Counted from the first letter of the stretch, positions 37,821 through 47,160 are shown. The stretch: DNA of 64,000 bases from Elioraea rosea (GCF_007644105.1 NZ_VFAC01000023.1:1-64000), one strand, 5' to 3'. A program made the numbers and translations. The notes: generated by a model from the sequence alone, not told the origin.

Positions 37821-38984
37821 TCAGCGGTTCCGGTGGCGGTTGAACTCGGTCTCGAGCCCTGCGCTGTATTTCGACATCGCGAAACAGAACACGAAGTAGA
37901 TCGCCGCGACCGCGAGATAGGCCTCGGTGCCGAAGCCCTGCCAGGCCGGCTCGATGATCGAGGTCTTGGCGGCGTTCAGGAGGTCGAAGATGCCGATGAT
38001 CAGGACGAGCGAGGTGTCCTTGAACATTCCGATGAATGTGTTCACCAGCGGCGGGATCACCATGCGCAGCGCCTGGGGCAGGATGATCAGCCCGGTCTTC
38101 TGCCAGTAGGAGAGGCCGAGCGCCTCTGCCGCCTCGTACTGCCCGCGCGGCAGAGCCTGCAGCCCGCCGCGGATCACCTCGGCGAGGTAGGCGGCGGCGA
38201 AGAGGATGATCGCGATCTGCGCGCGGAGAAGCTTGTCGATGTTCATCCCCTCGGGGAGGAACAGCGGGAACATCACCGACGCCATGAAGAGGAGGCTGAT
38301 CAGCGGCACGCCGCGGATCAGCTCGATGTAGACGACGCAGAGCGCCTTCACGGCCGGCAGGTTGTGCGCGCGCCGGCCGAGCGCGACGAAGATCGCGAGC
38401 GGGAAGGCGAGCGCGATGCCGAAGGTCGAGAGGATGAGGGTGATGATCAGCCCGCCCCAGCGCTCCTGCTCGACATAGGGCAGGCCGAACACGCCGCCCC
38501 ACATGAGGATGCCGATGACCGTCAGCGCGGCGATCCAGATGAACAGGAGCTCGCGACGCCAGAACCGCCGCATCGCCGAGACGACGTAGAGGCCGACGAA
38601 GATCGCGATGCAGACGGCCGGCCGCCACTGCTCGTCGAAAGGATAGAGGCCGAACAGGATGAAGCGGTACTTCTCGCCGATCAGCGCCCAGCAGGCACCG
38701 ATGCCCTTCATCTCGCGGCAGGCGGTGGTGTTGACGGCCTGGCCCGTGCCAGGAACCGACCACACGGCGTTGAACACGGCCCAGTCGAGGAAGCCGAGCG
38801 TCCAGCGGATGATGAGATAGCCGAGCACCAGCGTGACGGCAGTCGACGCCCAGGAATTGAACAGGTTCGCCCTGATCCAGCCGATCGGGCCGACCGAGAG
38901 GGAGGGCGGCCTGCGTTCCTCGGCGGGAACGAATGCCGCGCTCGCCTGGCCCATCGTTGCCGCTTCCGCAGGAGGCGGTGTCAT
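37821..38984 (-). CDS. aapM: general L-amino acid ABC transporter permease AapM
   Basis: 387 residues. Besides the conserved C-terminal HisM-type permease core, it has the long N-terminal half with extra helices typical of AapM. The EAA loop reads [24 protein letters not shown] near residues 287-310. It pairs with AapQ to form the membrane channel. It starts three bases after the aapQ stop. Broad-specificity import of L-amino acids is the known role of the family; the real substrate range here is not shown. Confidence 0.9.
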   Translation of the reverse strand: MTPPPAEAATMGQASAAFVPAEERRPPSLSVGPIGWIRANLFNSWASTAVTLVLGYLIIRWTLGFLDWAVFNAVWSVPGTGQAVNTTACREMKGIGACWALIGEKYRFILFGLYPFDEQWRPAVCIAIFVGLYVVSAMRRFWRRELLFIWIAALTVIGILMWGGVFGLPYVEQERWGGLIITLILSTFGIALAFPLAIFVALGRRAHNLPAVKALCVVYIELIRGVPLISLLFMASVMFPLFLPEGMNIDKLLRAQIAIILFAAAYLAEVIRGGLQALPRGQYEAAEALGLSYWQKTGLIILPQALRMVIPPLVNTFIGMFKDTSLVLIIGIFDLLNAAKTSIIEPAWQGFGTEAYLAVAAIYFVFCFAMSKYSAGLETEFNRHRNR

Positions 38985-38987
38985 GGC

Positions 38988-40196
38988 CTAGCGCTCCTTC
39001 AGCGCGATGCGCGCATTGTACCAGTTCATGAAGGCCGAGATGGAGAGGCTGATGGTGAGGTAGACCATCATGATGATGGCGATGCCCTCGATCGCCTGGC
39101 CGGTCTGGTTGATCGTGGTGTTGGCGATGGAGACGATGTCCTGGTAGCCGATCGCGACGGCGAGCGAGCTGTTCTTGGTGATGTTGAGATACTGGCTCGT
39201 CATCGGCGGCACGATCACGCGCAGCGCCTGCGGCAGGATGATCAGGCGAAGCTGGTCGCCCCTCGAAAGGCCGAGCGCGCCGGCCGCCTCCCACTGGCCG
39301 TTGTGGATCGCCTGGATGCCTGCGCGCACGATCTCGGCGATGAACGCGGCGGTGTAGAGGACGAGGCCGAGCAGGAGTGCAGCGAACTCGGGGCTGACCG
39401 TCCCGCCACCGCTGAAGTTGAAGCCGCGGAGCGCTGGGACATCCACGGTCCAGGGCGCGCCCATCAGCAGCCACACGGCGATCGGCAGGCCCGCGATGAG
39501 CCCGAGCGCATAGGGCCATATCGGCGTGCGCTGGCCGGTCGCGAACTGGCGTGCGCGGAAGAGCCGCGCCAGCGCCCAGGTCGCGGCGATGCCGGCGACG
39601 AAGGCGAGCAGCGCCGCAGTGTGGGCAGGTTCCCACACGATCCAGGGGAACTTGATGCCGCGGTTCGAGAGGAACACGTTCCCGAATGGGTTGAGCGACT
39701 GGCGCGGCCCGGGCAGAGCCTGCATCAGCCCGTACCAGAACAGAAGCTGGAGCAGCAGCGGCAGGTCGCGCAGCACCTCGACATAGACCGCAGCGAGCCT
39801 GGAGACGAGCCAGTTCCTCGACAGCCGCGCGATGCCGACGATGGTGCCGAGGATGGTCGCGAGCACCGCGCCGATGACGGCGACGCGCAGCGTGTTGAGC
39901 ACGCCGACGAGAAGCGCGCGGGCGTAGGTGTCGGCCGGCGAGTATTCGACCATCGCCTCGCCGATCGGCAGCCCCGCCTCGCGGCCGAGGAAGCCGAAGC
40001 CGGTGGCGATGCGCCGGACCTCGAGGTTGCGCATCGTATTGGAGACGAGCCACCACACCACGAACGCGACAGCGCCGAGGATCAGCACCTGCCAGACGAT
40101 GTTGCGCACCGTCGGGTCGCGCCAGGAGAGGGTCATCCCCCGCGTAGGGGGGCGGCGGGCATAGCGCGGATCGGCGGCGATGGCGTCGTTCGGCAT
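38988..40196 (-). CDS. aapQ: general L-amino acid ABC transporter permease AapQ
   Basis: 402 residues with about eight membrane helices and the AapQ-type long insert between the first helices (WYGLMQALPGPRQSLNPF). The EAA loop is [29 protein letters not shown]. The N-terminus MPNDAIAADPRYARRPP is cytoplasmic. It is separated from the receptor gene upstream by 112 bases containing a strong hairpin, a common device to keep the receptor in excess over the membrane parts. Confidence 0.9.
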   Translation of the reverse strand: MPNDAIAADPRYARRPPTRGMTLSWRDPTVRNIVWQVLILGAVAFVVWWLVSNTMRNLEVRRIATGFGFLGREAGLPIGEAMVEYSPADTYARALLVGVLNTLRVAVIGAVLATILGTIVGIARLSRNWLVSRLAAVYVEVLRDLPLLLQLLFWYGLMQALPGPRQSLNPFGNVFLSNRGIKFPWIVWEPAHTAALLAFVAGIAATWALARLFRARQFATGQRTPIWPYALGLIAGLPIAVWLLMGAPWTVDVPALRGFNFSGGGTVSPEFAALLLGLVLYTAAFIAEIVRAGIQAIHNGQWEAAGALGLSRGDQLRLIILPQALRVIVPPMTSQYLNITKNSSLAVAIGYQDIVSIANTTINQTGQAIEGIAIIMMVYLTISLSISAFMNWYNARIALKER

Positions 40197-40244
40197 CGGT
40201 TGGCTCCGGCCGTCAGGGGCGGAGGGGGCGGGCCGGGTGGGCAG

Positions 40245-40268
40245 GGGGCCGCCGCGGTGGGCGGCCCC
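40245..40268 (-). promoter_or_regulatory. intercistronic hairpin between receptor and permease genes
   Basis: GGGGCCGCC at 40245-40253 and GGCGGCCCC at 40260-40268 form a perfect 9-bp stem with a six-base loop. It lies in the 112-base gap after the aapJ stop and before aapQ in the transcript. No T-run follows, so partial termination or 3'-end protection of the aapJ mRNA is more likely than a full stop. Confidence 0.6.
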
Positions 40269-40308
40269 GTCCCCTCATCGGCCCGCTCTCCGCGAGCCTG
40301 CCGTCAGC

Positions 40309-41331
40309 TCAGCGCACCGGCGGGGCGTACATCAGCCCGCCCTTGGTCCAGAGGTTGTTGATGCCGCGGGGCACGCCCATCGGGGTGATGGAACGCTCCC
40401 ACATCTCCTCGAAATTGCCGACCTGCTTGATGACATTGTAGGCCCAGCGGTTGTCGAGGCCGAGCATCTCGCCAAGCCCGCCGGTGACGCCGAGAAGGCG
40501 CTGGATCTCGGGGTTCTGGCTCTTCAGCATCTCATCGACATTGGCCGAGGTGACGCCGAGCTCCTCCGCGGCGAGCTGCGCGAAGCCGACCCAGCGGACG
40601 AGGTCGAACCACTTCGCATCGCCCTTGCGGACCACCGGGCCAAGCGGCTCCTTGGAGATGATCTCGGGCAGCAGCACGTACTGCTCCGCGTTCGCGCCCT
40701 GCGTCGAGCGGAACGAGGCGAGCGAGGAGCTGTCGTTGGTGTAGACGTCGCAGCGCCCGCTGATGAAGGCGTTGCGGATCTCCTCGACGCTCTCGATCAC
40801 CACCGGGCGGAAGGACATCCGGTTGGTGCGGAAATAGTCGGAGAGGTTCAACTCGGTCGTCGTGCCGGGCTGCACGCACACGGTCGCGCCGTCGAGCTCC
40901 TTCGCGCTGTTCACCCCGAGCGAGCGCTTCACCATGAAGGCCTGGCCGTCATAGAAGTTCACGCCGGTGAACAGGAAGCCGAGGCTCGCCTCGCGCGCGA
41001 GCGTCCATGTCGTGGTGCGGACCAGGACGTCGACCTCGCCCGACTGCAGGGCCGGGAACCGGTTCTGCGTCGTGGTGCCGACGAAGCGGACCTTCGAGGC
41101 GTCGCCGAACAGCGCGGCCGCGACCGCGCGGCAGCCATCGACGTCAAGCCCGCGCCAGACGCCCTGGCTGTCGGGGTTGGAGAACCCGGCCACGCCGGTG
41201 GAGACGCCGCAATTGACGGTGCCGCGCGCCTTGACCGCATCGAATGTCGATTGCTGCTGCGCGACGGCCAAGCCCGCCGTGCCGAGGGTGAACGCGGCGG
41301 CGAACACGCCGGCGCGCATGGCATTCCTCAT
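40309..41331 (-). CDS. aapJ: general L-amino acid ABC transporter receptor (AapJ), copy directly upstream of aapQMP
   Basis: 340 residues with a signal peptide (MRNAMRAGVFAAAFTLGTAGLAVA). Family marks: VNCGVSTGVAGFSNPDSQGVW, GLDVDGCRAVAAALFGD, and the C-terminal WTKGGLMYAPPVR. AapJ binds a wide range of L-amino acids in the periplasm. GGAGG lies nine bases before ATG 41331. It is the receptor gene physically linked to aapQ, aapM and aapP. Two close paralogues lie at 41595 and 46144, both on the same strand. Confidence 0.92.
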   Translation of the reverse strand: MRNAMRAGVFAAAFTLGTAGLAVAQQQSTFDAVKARGTVNCGVSTGVAGFSNPDSQGVWRGLDVDGCRAVAAALFGDASKVRFVGTTTQNRFPALQSGEVDVLVRTTTWTLAREASLGFLFTGVNFYDGQAFMVKRSLGVNSAKELDGATVCVQPGTTTELNLSDYFRTNRMSFRPVVIESVEEIRNAFISGRCDVYTNDSSSLASFRSTQGANAEQYVLLPEIISKEPLGPVVRKGDAKWFDLVRWVGFAQLAAEELGVTSANVDEMLKSQNPEIQRLLGVTGGLGEMLGLDNRWAYNVIKQVGNFEEMWERSITPMGVPRGINNLWTKGGLMYAPPVR

Positions 41332-41516
41332 CGAAAACCTCCGTCCCAGAACCCAGACTCCCCTGAGCCCGCAGCGGATGCCCCGATTGACAGTGGCCCC
41401 GATGCGCGCCCGCGCCGCCGTATGCGCCGCATTCCCGGCCGCACTCCGGCGGCTTGCCACGGCAATGTGAGCCAGAGATCGGAGCGGTTCAACAGGATTG
41501 ATGCGAGCCATCAGCA

Positions 41517-41552
41517 ACAAAAAGGGCCGCCCCGGCATCCAGGACGGCCCTT
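41517..41552 (-). terminator. intrinsic terminator after the upstream AapJ-like gene
   Basis: On the minus strand an 8-bp stem (CGGCCCTT pairing as AAGGGCCG at 41522-41529 with CGGCCCTT at 41545-41552, loop of 15) is followed by a run of five T (41523 down to 41519). It lies 43 bases past the stop of the receptor gene at 41595-42635, so that receptor is transcribed separately from the aapJQMP unit. Confidence 0.75.
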
Positions 41553-41594
41553 CTGCTCATGCGCGCGGCAACCCGCCCGCGCAGCAGGCGATGC

Positions 41595-42635
41595 TCAGCG
41601 CATCGGCGGGGCGTACATCAGCCCGCCCTTGGTCCAGAGCTCGTTCGGGCCGCGCTGGATGCCGAGCGGGGTGACGTTCCGGGCGAAGCTCTCGCCGTAG
41701 TTCCCCACCTGCTTGATGATGTTGTAGGCCCACTTGGCGTCGACCGTGAGCATCTGGCCCAGCTCGCCCGCTGCGCCGACGAAGCGCTGGATCGAGGGGT
41801 TGGCGCTCTGCATGTGCTGGTCGATGTTCGCCGAGGTGAGGCCGAGCTCCTCTGCCTCGACCATGGCAAAATGGGCCCAGCGCACGAGGTCGGCCCAGCG
41901 GGGGTCGCCCTGGCGGACGGCGGGGCCGAGCGGCTCCTTCGAGATCACCTCGGGGAGGATCACGAACTGCTCGGCGTTCGCGCCCTGCGTGGAGCGCACC
42001 GAGGCGAGGCCGGAGACGTCGGTCGTCAGCGCATCGCAGCGGCCGGAGAAGAACGCAGCGTTCACCTCCTCGAGACGCTCGATCACCACCGGGGTGAAAC
42101 GGATGTTGTTGGCACGGAACCAGTCGGTCAGGTTCAGCTCGGTCGTCGTGCCGGGCTGCACGCACACCGTCGCGCCGTCGAGCTCCTTCGCGCTCTTGAG
42201 GCCGAGCTCACGCTTCACCATGAAGCCCTGGCCGTCATAGAAGTTGATGCCCGAGAAATCGAGGCCGAGCGAGGTGTCGCGCGAGAGCGTCCAGGTCGTG
42301 TTGCGGCTGAGGATGTCCACCTCGCCCGACTGGAGGGCGGTGAAGCGCTGCTGCGCCGTCGTCGGCACGTAGCGCACCTTGGTCGCGTCGCCGAACAGGG
42401 CGGCGGCAACCGCGCGGCAGAGATCGACATCGAGGCCGCGCCACACGCCCTGGCTGTCGGGTGCGGCGAAGCCGGCGAGGCCGGTGTTCACGCCGCAATT
42501 GAGGTTGCCGCGCTGCTTGATGAGATCGAGCGTGTTGGCCTGCTGCTGCGCGCCTGCGGGGCCGGCGGCGAGGCCGAGGCTGACCACGACCGCTGCGGCG
42601 GTCGAGGCAAGCCATGGGCGGATCGGCGTTTCCAT
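41595..42635 (-). CDS. AapJ-like amino acid receptor, second copy
   Basis: 346 residues, signal peptide to about residue 35 (PAGAQQQ). Same layout as its neighbour: LNCGVNTGLAGFAAPDSQGVWRGL, LCRAVAAALFGDATK, GATVCVQPGTTTELNLTD, and WTKGGLMYAPPMR at the end. ATG 42635 has GGGGAG upstream. It is closed by its own intrinsic terminator and probably shares the membrane complex encoded by aapQMP, widening the substrate range. Strong similarity to the next receptor points to tandem duplication followed by divergence of cleft residues. Confidence 0.9.
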   Translation of the reverse strand: METPIRPWLASTAAAVVVSLGLAAGPAGAQQQANTLDLIKQRGNLNCGVNTGLAGFAAPDSQGVWRGLDVDLCRAVAAALFGDATKVRYVPTTAQQRFTALQSGEVDILSRNTTWTLSRDTSLGLDFSGINFYDGQGFMVKRELGLKSAKELDGATVCVQPGTTTELNLTDWFRANNIRFTPVVIERLEEVNAAFFSGRCDALTTDVSGLASVRSTQGANAEQFVILPEVISKEPLGPAVRQGDPRWADLVRWAHFAMVEAEELGLTSANIDQHMQSANPSIQRFVGAAGELGQMLTVDAKWAYNIIKQVGNYGESFARNVTPLGIQRGPNELWTKGGLMYAPPMR

Positions 42636-43026
42636 CGTTCTGTCTACTCCCCTGTTGTGTCCGGCCCCTGCCCCGTTCCGCCCAGGCGATGCCAAGTCGG
42701 CGCCGAGGCGTGCGGCCTGGCCGTGCCCGGCGTGGAGCCGGGCCGGCCGGCCGATGGCGCAACCGGAAGCGACGGCCGCGCTGTCGCGCCCGAATTCCCG
42801 GTTGGCACCATGCCGTCTCTGGGGCATTGAAGCACCGTTGGCGCCCCCGCGGAAGGCTGTGTGGTACGCGCGCCAGACGCGATAACCCACCGAACACACA
42901 CGTACTGCGTGCGCGTGCTCTATCCTCTAACACGGGCGATGTTTACTGTTGCGTCAGGTACCTGCCGGGGGCCTGCGCCAGAAGCTGGCGCAGGTGGCGG
43001 TTCCGCGCGCAGTGGGGAATGAGGTC
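42636..43026. other. 391-base divergent intergenic region
   Basis: No gene is supported. It separates the leftward AapJ-like gene and the rightward RTX-type gene, so it must hold both promoters. The middle (around 42880-42955) is somewhat AT-richer and contains the likely promoter of the RTX-type gene. The last 60 bases hold a perfect hairpin described separately. Confidence 0.5.
42972..42994 (+). promoter_or_regulatory. perfect 10-bp hairpin in the leader of the RTX-type gene
   Basis: CCTGCGCCAG (42972-42981), loop AAG, and CTGGCGCAGG (42985-42994). It ends 32 bases before ATG 43027. As DNA it is an almost perfect 23-base palindrome that could be an operator; as RNA it is a very stable stem close to the ribosome-binding region. 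Either role is inferred. Confidence 0.6.
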
Positions 43027-44935
43027 ATGGCCAATAGGAGCTACGCGGTCTTCAGCCAGAGCTCGGGCGGAACCGGGCAGCGCAACACGTGGGACGGCGG
43101 GGTGGCGGACGGGACCAGCTCCCCCGACAGCGTGCCTGGCATCGTCCAGGGCGTGCCGACCGCCGTGGCGGCGAGCAATTTCGACGCGAACGCCAATGTC
43201 GAGCAGGTCAACGGCGTGTCCGCCCGCCACAGCCTCGACTTCATCGCGGGCGGCACCTTTGCCGGCTCCGGCCTCGCCGCCAACCTCGCCGGCGGTCGGG
43301 TGTTCAGCGGCGCGGCGGGAAACCAGAACCCTCTCGTGGCTGGCGGCTTCGCCGACGGGGTGCTCGGCGTCTCGCTCGCCAACGCCGACTGGAACGGCAT
43401 CAAGAACGTCGAGCTCCTGGTCGACAGTGAGGATGTTCCCGGCCTGTCGGGCATCAGCATCCGCAACGTCGTCGATGTGCGAATCAAGCTCGGCGACGTC
43501 GCCATCGCGCCGTCCTGCGACGGCGACGGCCATGCCGGACGTCACGTCGTCGACATCGAGAACGTCAAGCGCGGCGAGTTGATCGCCTCGGCGAGCGACA
43601 AGGGGATCGCTGCGGCCATCTCGCTCGCCACCAACCTGGTCTCGCCGAACGTGTCCGAATGGCAGGCGAGCTTCGTCGTCGTCGGCTCGCAGTTCGGCGA
43701 CAGCCTGCTCATCGCGCGGGGCGACATGGCGGGCCCGGCGAGGACGCTTCCCGGCCAGGTGTTCGACACCTCGGGCAAGCTCCAGCTCGTCGTCGCCAAT
43801 CTCGGCGGCGGCGATGACGTGTTCGACGGAAACGGCGCGGAGGCGCAGACAGCCGTCACCCTGGCCAGCGATTTCGGAACGCTGTTCCTCGGTTCCGGAG
43901 GCACGGTGACGCTCGGCGTGTCGGGCGGTGAGCAGGGTGCCAAGGCGCAGCTCGCCGACTGGTTCGCCGATGCCGCCGCGGCCGGGATCGACCTTAGCCT
44001 GGGCGCCTACTTCAAGACCGCCGGCGGCGCCATCGCCACCGCCGCGGCAGCGAGCGTCCTCGCCGGCGAGGCCGACGTCGCGGCCATCGCCGGCACCGAC
44101 TTCAACGCCGGCTTCGCCCAGGCGAGCGGCATGTGGTCCGGCCCGGCCGATCTCGGTGTGGTGCAGAACACGCCGGCGCTGTTCCCCGACGCGGGCGGCA
44201 TCGGTATCAGCCAACCAACCAGGACTGAGTTCTTCGGCGGCGGCGCCAGCCTCGCCAACCCCGACAACGCCGCGGCGAACGGCATGGGCGAGCTCAATGC
44301 CTGGGGCGGGGCGGACGGCAACGCGTTCACCGACGTGCTTGTCGTGTCCTGGGGCGGTGCCGAGACGATCGCGGCCAAGGTCGCGCTCAACTACTTCTAC
44401 TGCGGCGAGAATGGCGGCGAGGTCGCGCGCATCCAGCTCTGGAACGACGGCGCGCTCGTCGACGACGCGCTCTACGGCCCGATTGAGCTCCTGGTGCCGA
44501 CGGGAACGTTCAGCGCGACGAATGGAGGCGAGGGCAGCATCGTCATCGCCAAGGGAATCGCCTTCGACGAGATCCGCTTCCTCGGCCACAACACCGCTGC
44601 GTCCATGGCGGTGGGCGATCCGTCCGACTACCTGGTGGACGGCATCGACCTCGTGCTCGCCGGAACCGGTGTCGCAGCGCTCGGCGGCGACCGCGCCTTC
44701 GCCGGCGCGGGGGCCGACAACTTCCTCTACAGCGTCGCCAACGGAGACGGCGTGGACACGATCCACGACTTCGCTGCGGGGGGGGGACCAGCTCCTGGTG
44801 CAGCTCGGCGGCGACAGCTACACGGTGCAGGAGATCGGCGGCGACACGGTCGTGAGCTTCGGCAGCTACGCGGGCGGCATCATCGTCAAGGGTGTCACCG
44901 GCCTCGGCATCGGCACGGACATCGTCTTCGCCTGA
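43027..44935 (+). pseudogene. RTX-type secreted protein, frameshifted at a G9 tract
   Basis: From ATG 43027 about 585 residues read as a secreted, Gly/Ala/Asp-rich beta protein (MANRSYAVFSQSSGG, later GGGDDVFDGNGAEAQTAV). At 44778-44786 lies a run of nine G. With nine, the frame leaves coding sequence and runs on into the reverse-strand gene to 45195. With eight, it continues AAGGDQLLVQLGGDSYTV and stops at 44935 after GTDIVFA, giving about 636 residues. The restored end (GADNFLYSVANGDGVDTIHDF) is the normal RTX cap before a type I secretion signal. The lesion may be a sequencing slip or a real on/off switch. No enzymatic domain was recognised and no exporter is near. Confidence 0.75.
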
Positions 44936-44984
44936 CGGCGCGCCGCCTCAGTGCCGCATCGTTCCGGGAGCTGGCGGCGGCAGC

Positions 44985-45566
44985 CTACTGCCGCGGCGCG
45001 GCAAGTGCGGCGGCGGCGGCGCGGGCGCAGGCGGTGAAAGCGCCGAGATCGCGCCAGGGGTCGGCCTCCGGCGCCGAGACGCGAACGAAGGTGCCGCCCG
45101 CCGCCGCGATCCCGCCCTCGATCATGAGGTTGTCGGAGAGGCCGAAATCCTCGATGTCGAGCCCGTCGGGGTCGTTCAGCACCCGCTCGACATAGTCGCG
45201 CGGGTCGGTCGTGTAGGCGAAGAGGGCGAGGCCGAGCCCCCGCGCCAGCCCCACCTCGTACACCGTGCCGACATCGGCAGAGACGCCGCGGAACGGCGAG
45301 AGATTGGCGATGACGGCCACACAGCTCCGGATCAGCGCCTCGTTGCCGGCGGCAATCGCGAAGGCGCGGGCGCGCGCCGTGGCGGCCGGCGGCGGCGGCG
45401 TGTCGATCAGCGGCGCGACGGGCTCGAGGCCGAGAGGAAGGCAGATCGCCTTCTTCGCCGCGAGCACCTCGAGCGCATCGGGCAGGAACACTTCCGGCCC
45501 CGCGAGGTAGATCCTCGGCCGGGAGCGAAGGTCGGGCCTTGGCGGCGGGTGCAGTGTCGCGTCCAC
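44985..45566 (-). CDS. nucleoside 2-deoxyribosyltransferase family protein
   Basis: 193 residues. The family start RIYLAGPEVFLPDALEVL (about residues 18-35) gives the nucleotide-binding loop, NEALIRSCVAVIANLSPFRG the core, and DVGTVYEVGLARGLGLALFAYT contains the expected catalytic glutamate (GTVYEVG). The family transfers deoxyribose between bases or hydrolyses (deoxy)nucleotides in the cytoplasm. The last residues are Ala-rich. It lies nine bases downstream of a hypothetical gene in the same direction, likely one transcript. Confidence 0.85.
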   Translation of the reverse strand: MDATLHPPPRPDLRSRPRIYLAGPEVFLPDALEVLAAKKAICLPLGLEPVAPLIDTPPPPAATARARAFAIAAGNEALIRSCVAVIANLSPFRGVSADVGTVYEVGLARGLGLALFAYTTDPRDYVERVLNDPDGLDIEDFGLSDNLMIEGGIAAAGGTFVRVSAPEADPWRDLGAFTACARAAAAALAAPRQ

Positions 45567-45575
45567 GCCCCTCTT

Positions 45576-45956
45576 CTAGTGCAGCGCGGACGCCGGGGCG
45601 AGGCCGCGCTGGCGGATGATCAGCGTCACGCCGTCGGCCGCCGGCTCGAGCGCCTTCTCCCCGCCCTTCGGCAGGGGGATGCCGGCAAGCCTGCACCAGC
45701 CGATCAGCACGGCGGTGACCTCCTCGGCGTCCATCGCGCAGTCCCGATACAGCCCGCCGGCGCGCCGCCAGCGCGCCACGATCACGGCATCCTCCGCCAT
45801 CTCGTCCTCCCCCGTCTCCGCTTCGGCCATGCGCACATGGTCGAGCTCGGCGTCTGGCATCTCGAGGCGGATGATGTCGGCGATGCAGGTACGCAGCGCC
45901 TCTGCGATCATGTCGGTTCCGAAGTCGATGCGTCGATACTCACGAATGCGCGGCAT
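45576..45956 (-). CDS. hypothetical protein
   Basis: 126 residues, acidic in the middle (MAEAETGEDEMAEDAVIVARWRR). No signal peptide or membrane helix. It starts MPRIREYRRIDFGTDMIAEALRTCIADIIRLEMP, which looks like an amphipathic helix. An upstream AGGAGAA precedes ATG 45956. No family is recognised. It is co-directional with the nucleoside deoxyribosyltransferase gene nine bases on, so the two may act together. Confidence 0.6.
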   Translation of the reverse strand: MPRIREYRRIDFGTDMIAEALRTCIADIIRLEMPDAELDHVRMAEAETGEDEMAEDAVIVARWRRAGGLYRDCAMDAEEVTAVLIGWCRLAGIPLPKGGEKALEPAADGVTLIIRQRGLAPASALH

Positions 45957-46143
45957 GGGTGTTCTCCTGTCTTGCCGCCACCGTGCTTCAATAGTTTCTT
46001 AACCTTCAAGCTATCCATGGTTGCGTCTTGCAGAAACGCGACACGTTGTAGCTGTCATTTCGCAATGGTATGCGCCTCCGCTCTGCCATGGCATGTCGCG
46101 CAGCGCCAACGGCTCGGCTCGGCGGCCTGCCGGCCTGGCCACG

Positions 46144-47160
46144 TCACCGGGCCGGGATCGCATACATCAAGCCGCCGCGCGTCCAGAGGTCGTTGAGGCC
46201 GCGCTCCAGCCCGATCGGCCCGCCCTTGCCGAGCGTGCGCTCGAACACCTCGCCGTAGTTGCCCACCAGCTTGACGATGGCGTAGGCCCAGTTCTCCTCG
46301 ACGCCGAGCGCCTTGCCGAAGCCGGGCGAGACGCCGAGGAATCGCTGGATGGTCGGGTCCTGGCTCTTCAGCATCTCGTCGACGTTGGCCTGCGTGATGC
46401 CGAGCTCCTCCGCCTCGATCATCGCCATCAGCGCGAAGCGGGCGATGTCGAGCCACTGGTCGTTACCGTGCCGCACATAGGGCCCGAGCGGCTCCTTCGA
46501 GATCCGCTCGGGCAGGATGATATGCTCGGCGCCATTGGTAATCGCCGAGACGCGCAGCGCGGCAAGCTGCGAGGCATCGGTGGTCAGCGCATCGCAGCGG
46601 CCGCTGTTGTAGGCGGGCACCATCTCCTCGAAGCGCCCCATCACCACGGGGCTGATGCGAATGCCCTCGCGCCGCGCGAAATCGGCGAGGTTCAGTTCGC
46701 TCGTCGAGCCTGCGGTGACGCAGACCGAGGCGCCGTCGAGCTGCTTCGCAGCGGTGACGTTCAGCCGCTTCGGCACCATGAACCCCTGGCCATCGTAGAA
46801 GTTCACCCCCACCATATTGAAGCCGAGCGCGGTGTCGCGTGTCAGCGTCAGCGTCACGTTACGGGCTAGGATATCGACCTCGCCTGACTGGAGCGCGGTG
46901 AAACGCGTCTGGTGGCTCGTGCCGACGAAGCGCCCCTTCGACGCGTCGCCGAACATCGCCGCGGCGACGGCGCGGCAATAATCGGCATCGAGGCCGCGCC
47001 AGACCCCTTGGCTGTCAGGCGCGGAGAAGCCCGCAACGCCACTGTTGACGCCGCAGATCACCGCGCCGCGCTGCTTCACGGCATCGAAGGTCTGCCCGGC
47101 GAGCGCCGGCGTGCAGAGAACCGGCAGTGCCAGGATGGCGGCCCGGAAGGCGTTGCGCAT
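46144..47160 (-). CDS. AapJ-like amino acid receptor, third copy
   Basis: 338 residues from ATG 47160, with a signal peptide to about residue 21 (PALAGQTF). Marks: VICGVNSGVAGFSAPDSQGVWRGL, YCRAVAAAMFGDASK, GASVCVTAGSTSELNLAD, and WTRGGLMYAIPAR. The frame runs on upstream for hundreds of codons but that is the reverse strand of the SulP gene. It is more diverged from the other two than they are from each other, for example NVTLTLTRDTALGFNM in place of the usual TTWTLxR, suggesting a different ligand. It lacks its own permease genes. Confidence 0.9.
   Translation of the reverse strand: MRNAFRAAILALPVLCTPALAGQTFDAVKQRGAVICGVNSGVAGFSAPDSQGVWRGLDADYCRAVAAAMFGDASKGRFVGTSHQTRFTALQSGEVDILARNVTLTLTRDTALGFNMVGVNFYDGQGFMVPKRLNVTAAKQLDGASVCVTAGSTSELNLADFARREGIRISPVVMGRFEEMVPAYNSGRCDALTTDASQLAALRVSAITNGAEHIILPERISKEPLGPYVRHGNDQWLDIARFALMAMIEAEELGITQANVDEMLKSQDPTIQRFLGVSPGFGKALGVEENWAYAIVKLVGNYGEVFERTLGKGGPIGLERGLNDLWTRGGLMYAIPAR

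Noticed and set aside
37833-40361. 842-codon open frame on the plus strand opposite aapM/aapQ
   Set aside because: Composition is Arg/Asp/His/Gly-rich without domains; the minus strand holds two clear ABC permeases with EAA loops. A by-product of high GC.
44936-45195. C-terminal extension of the RTX-type protein to 748 residues as read with nine G
   Set aside because: The extension is Arg/Ala low-complexity antisense of the deoxyribosyltransferase gene; the alternative frame gives a proper RTX end.
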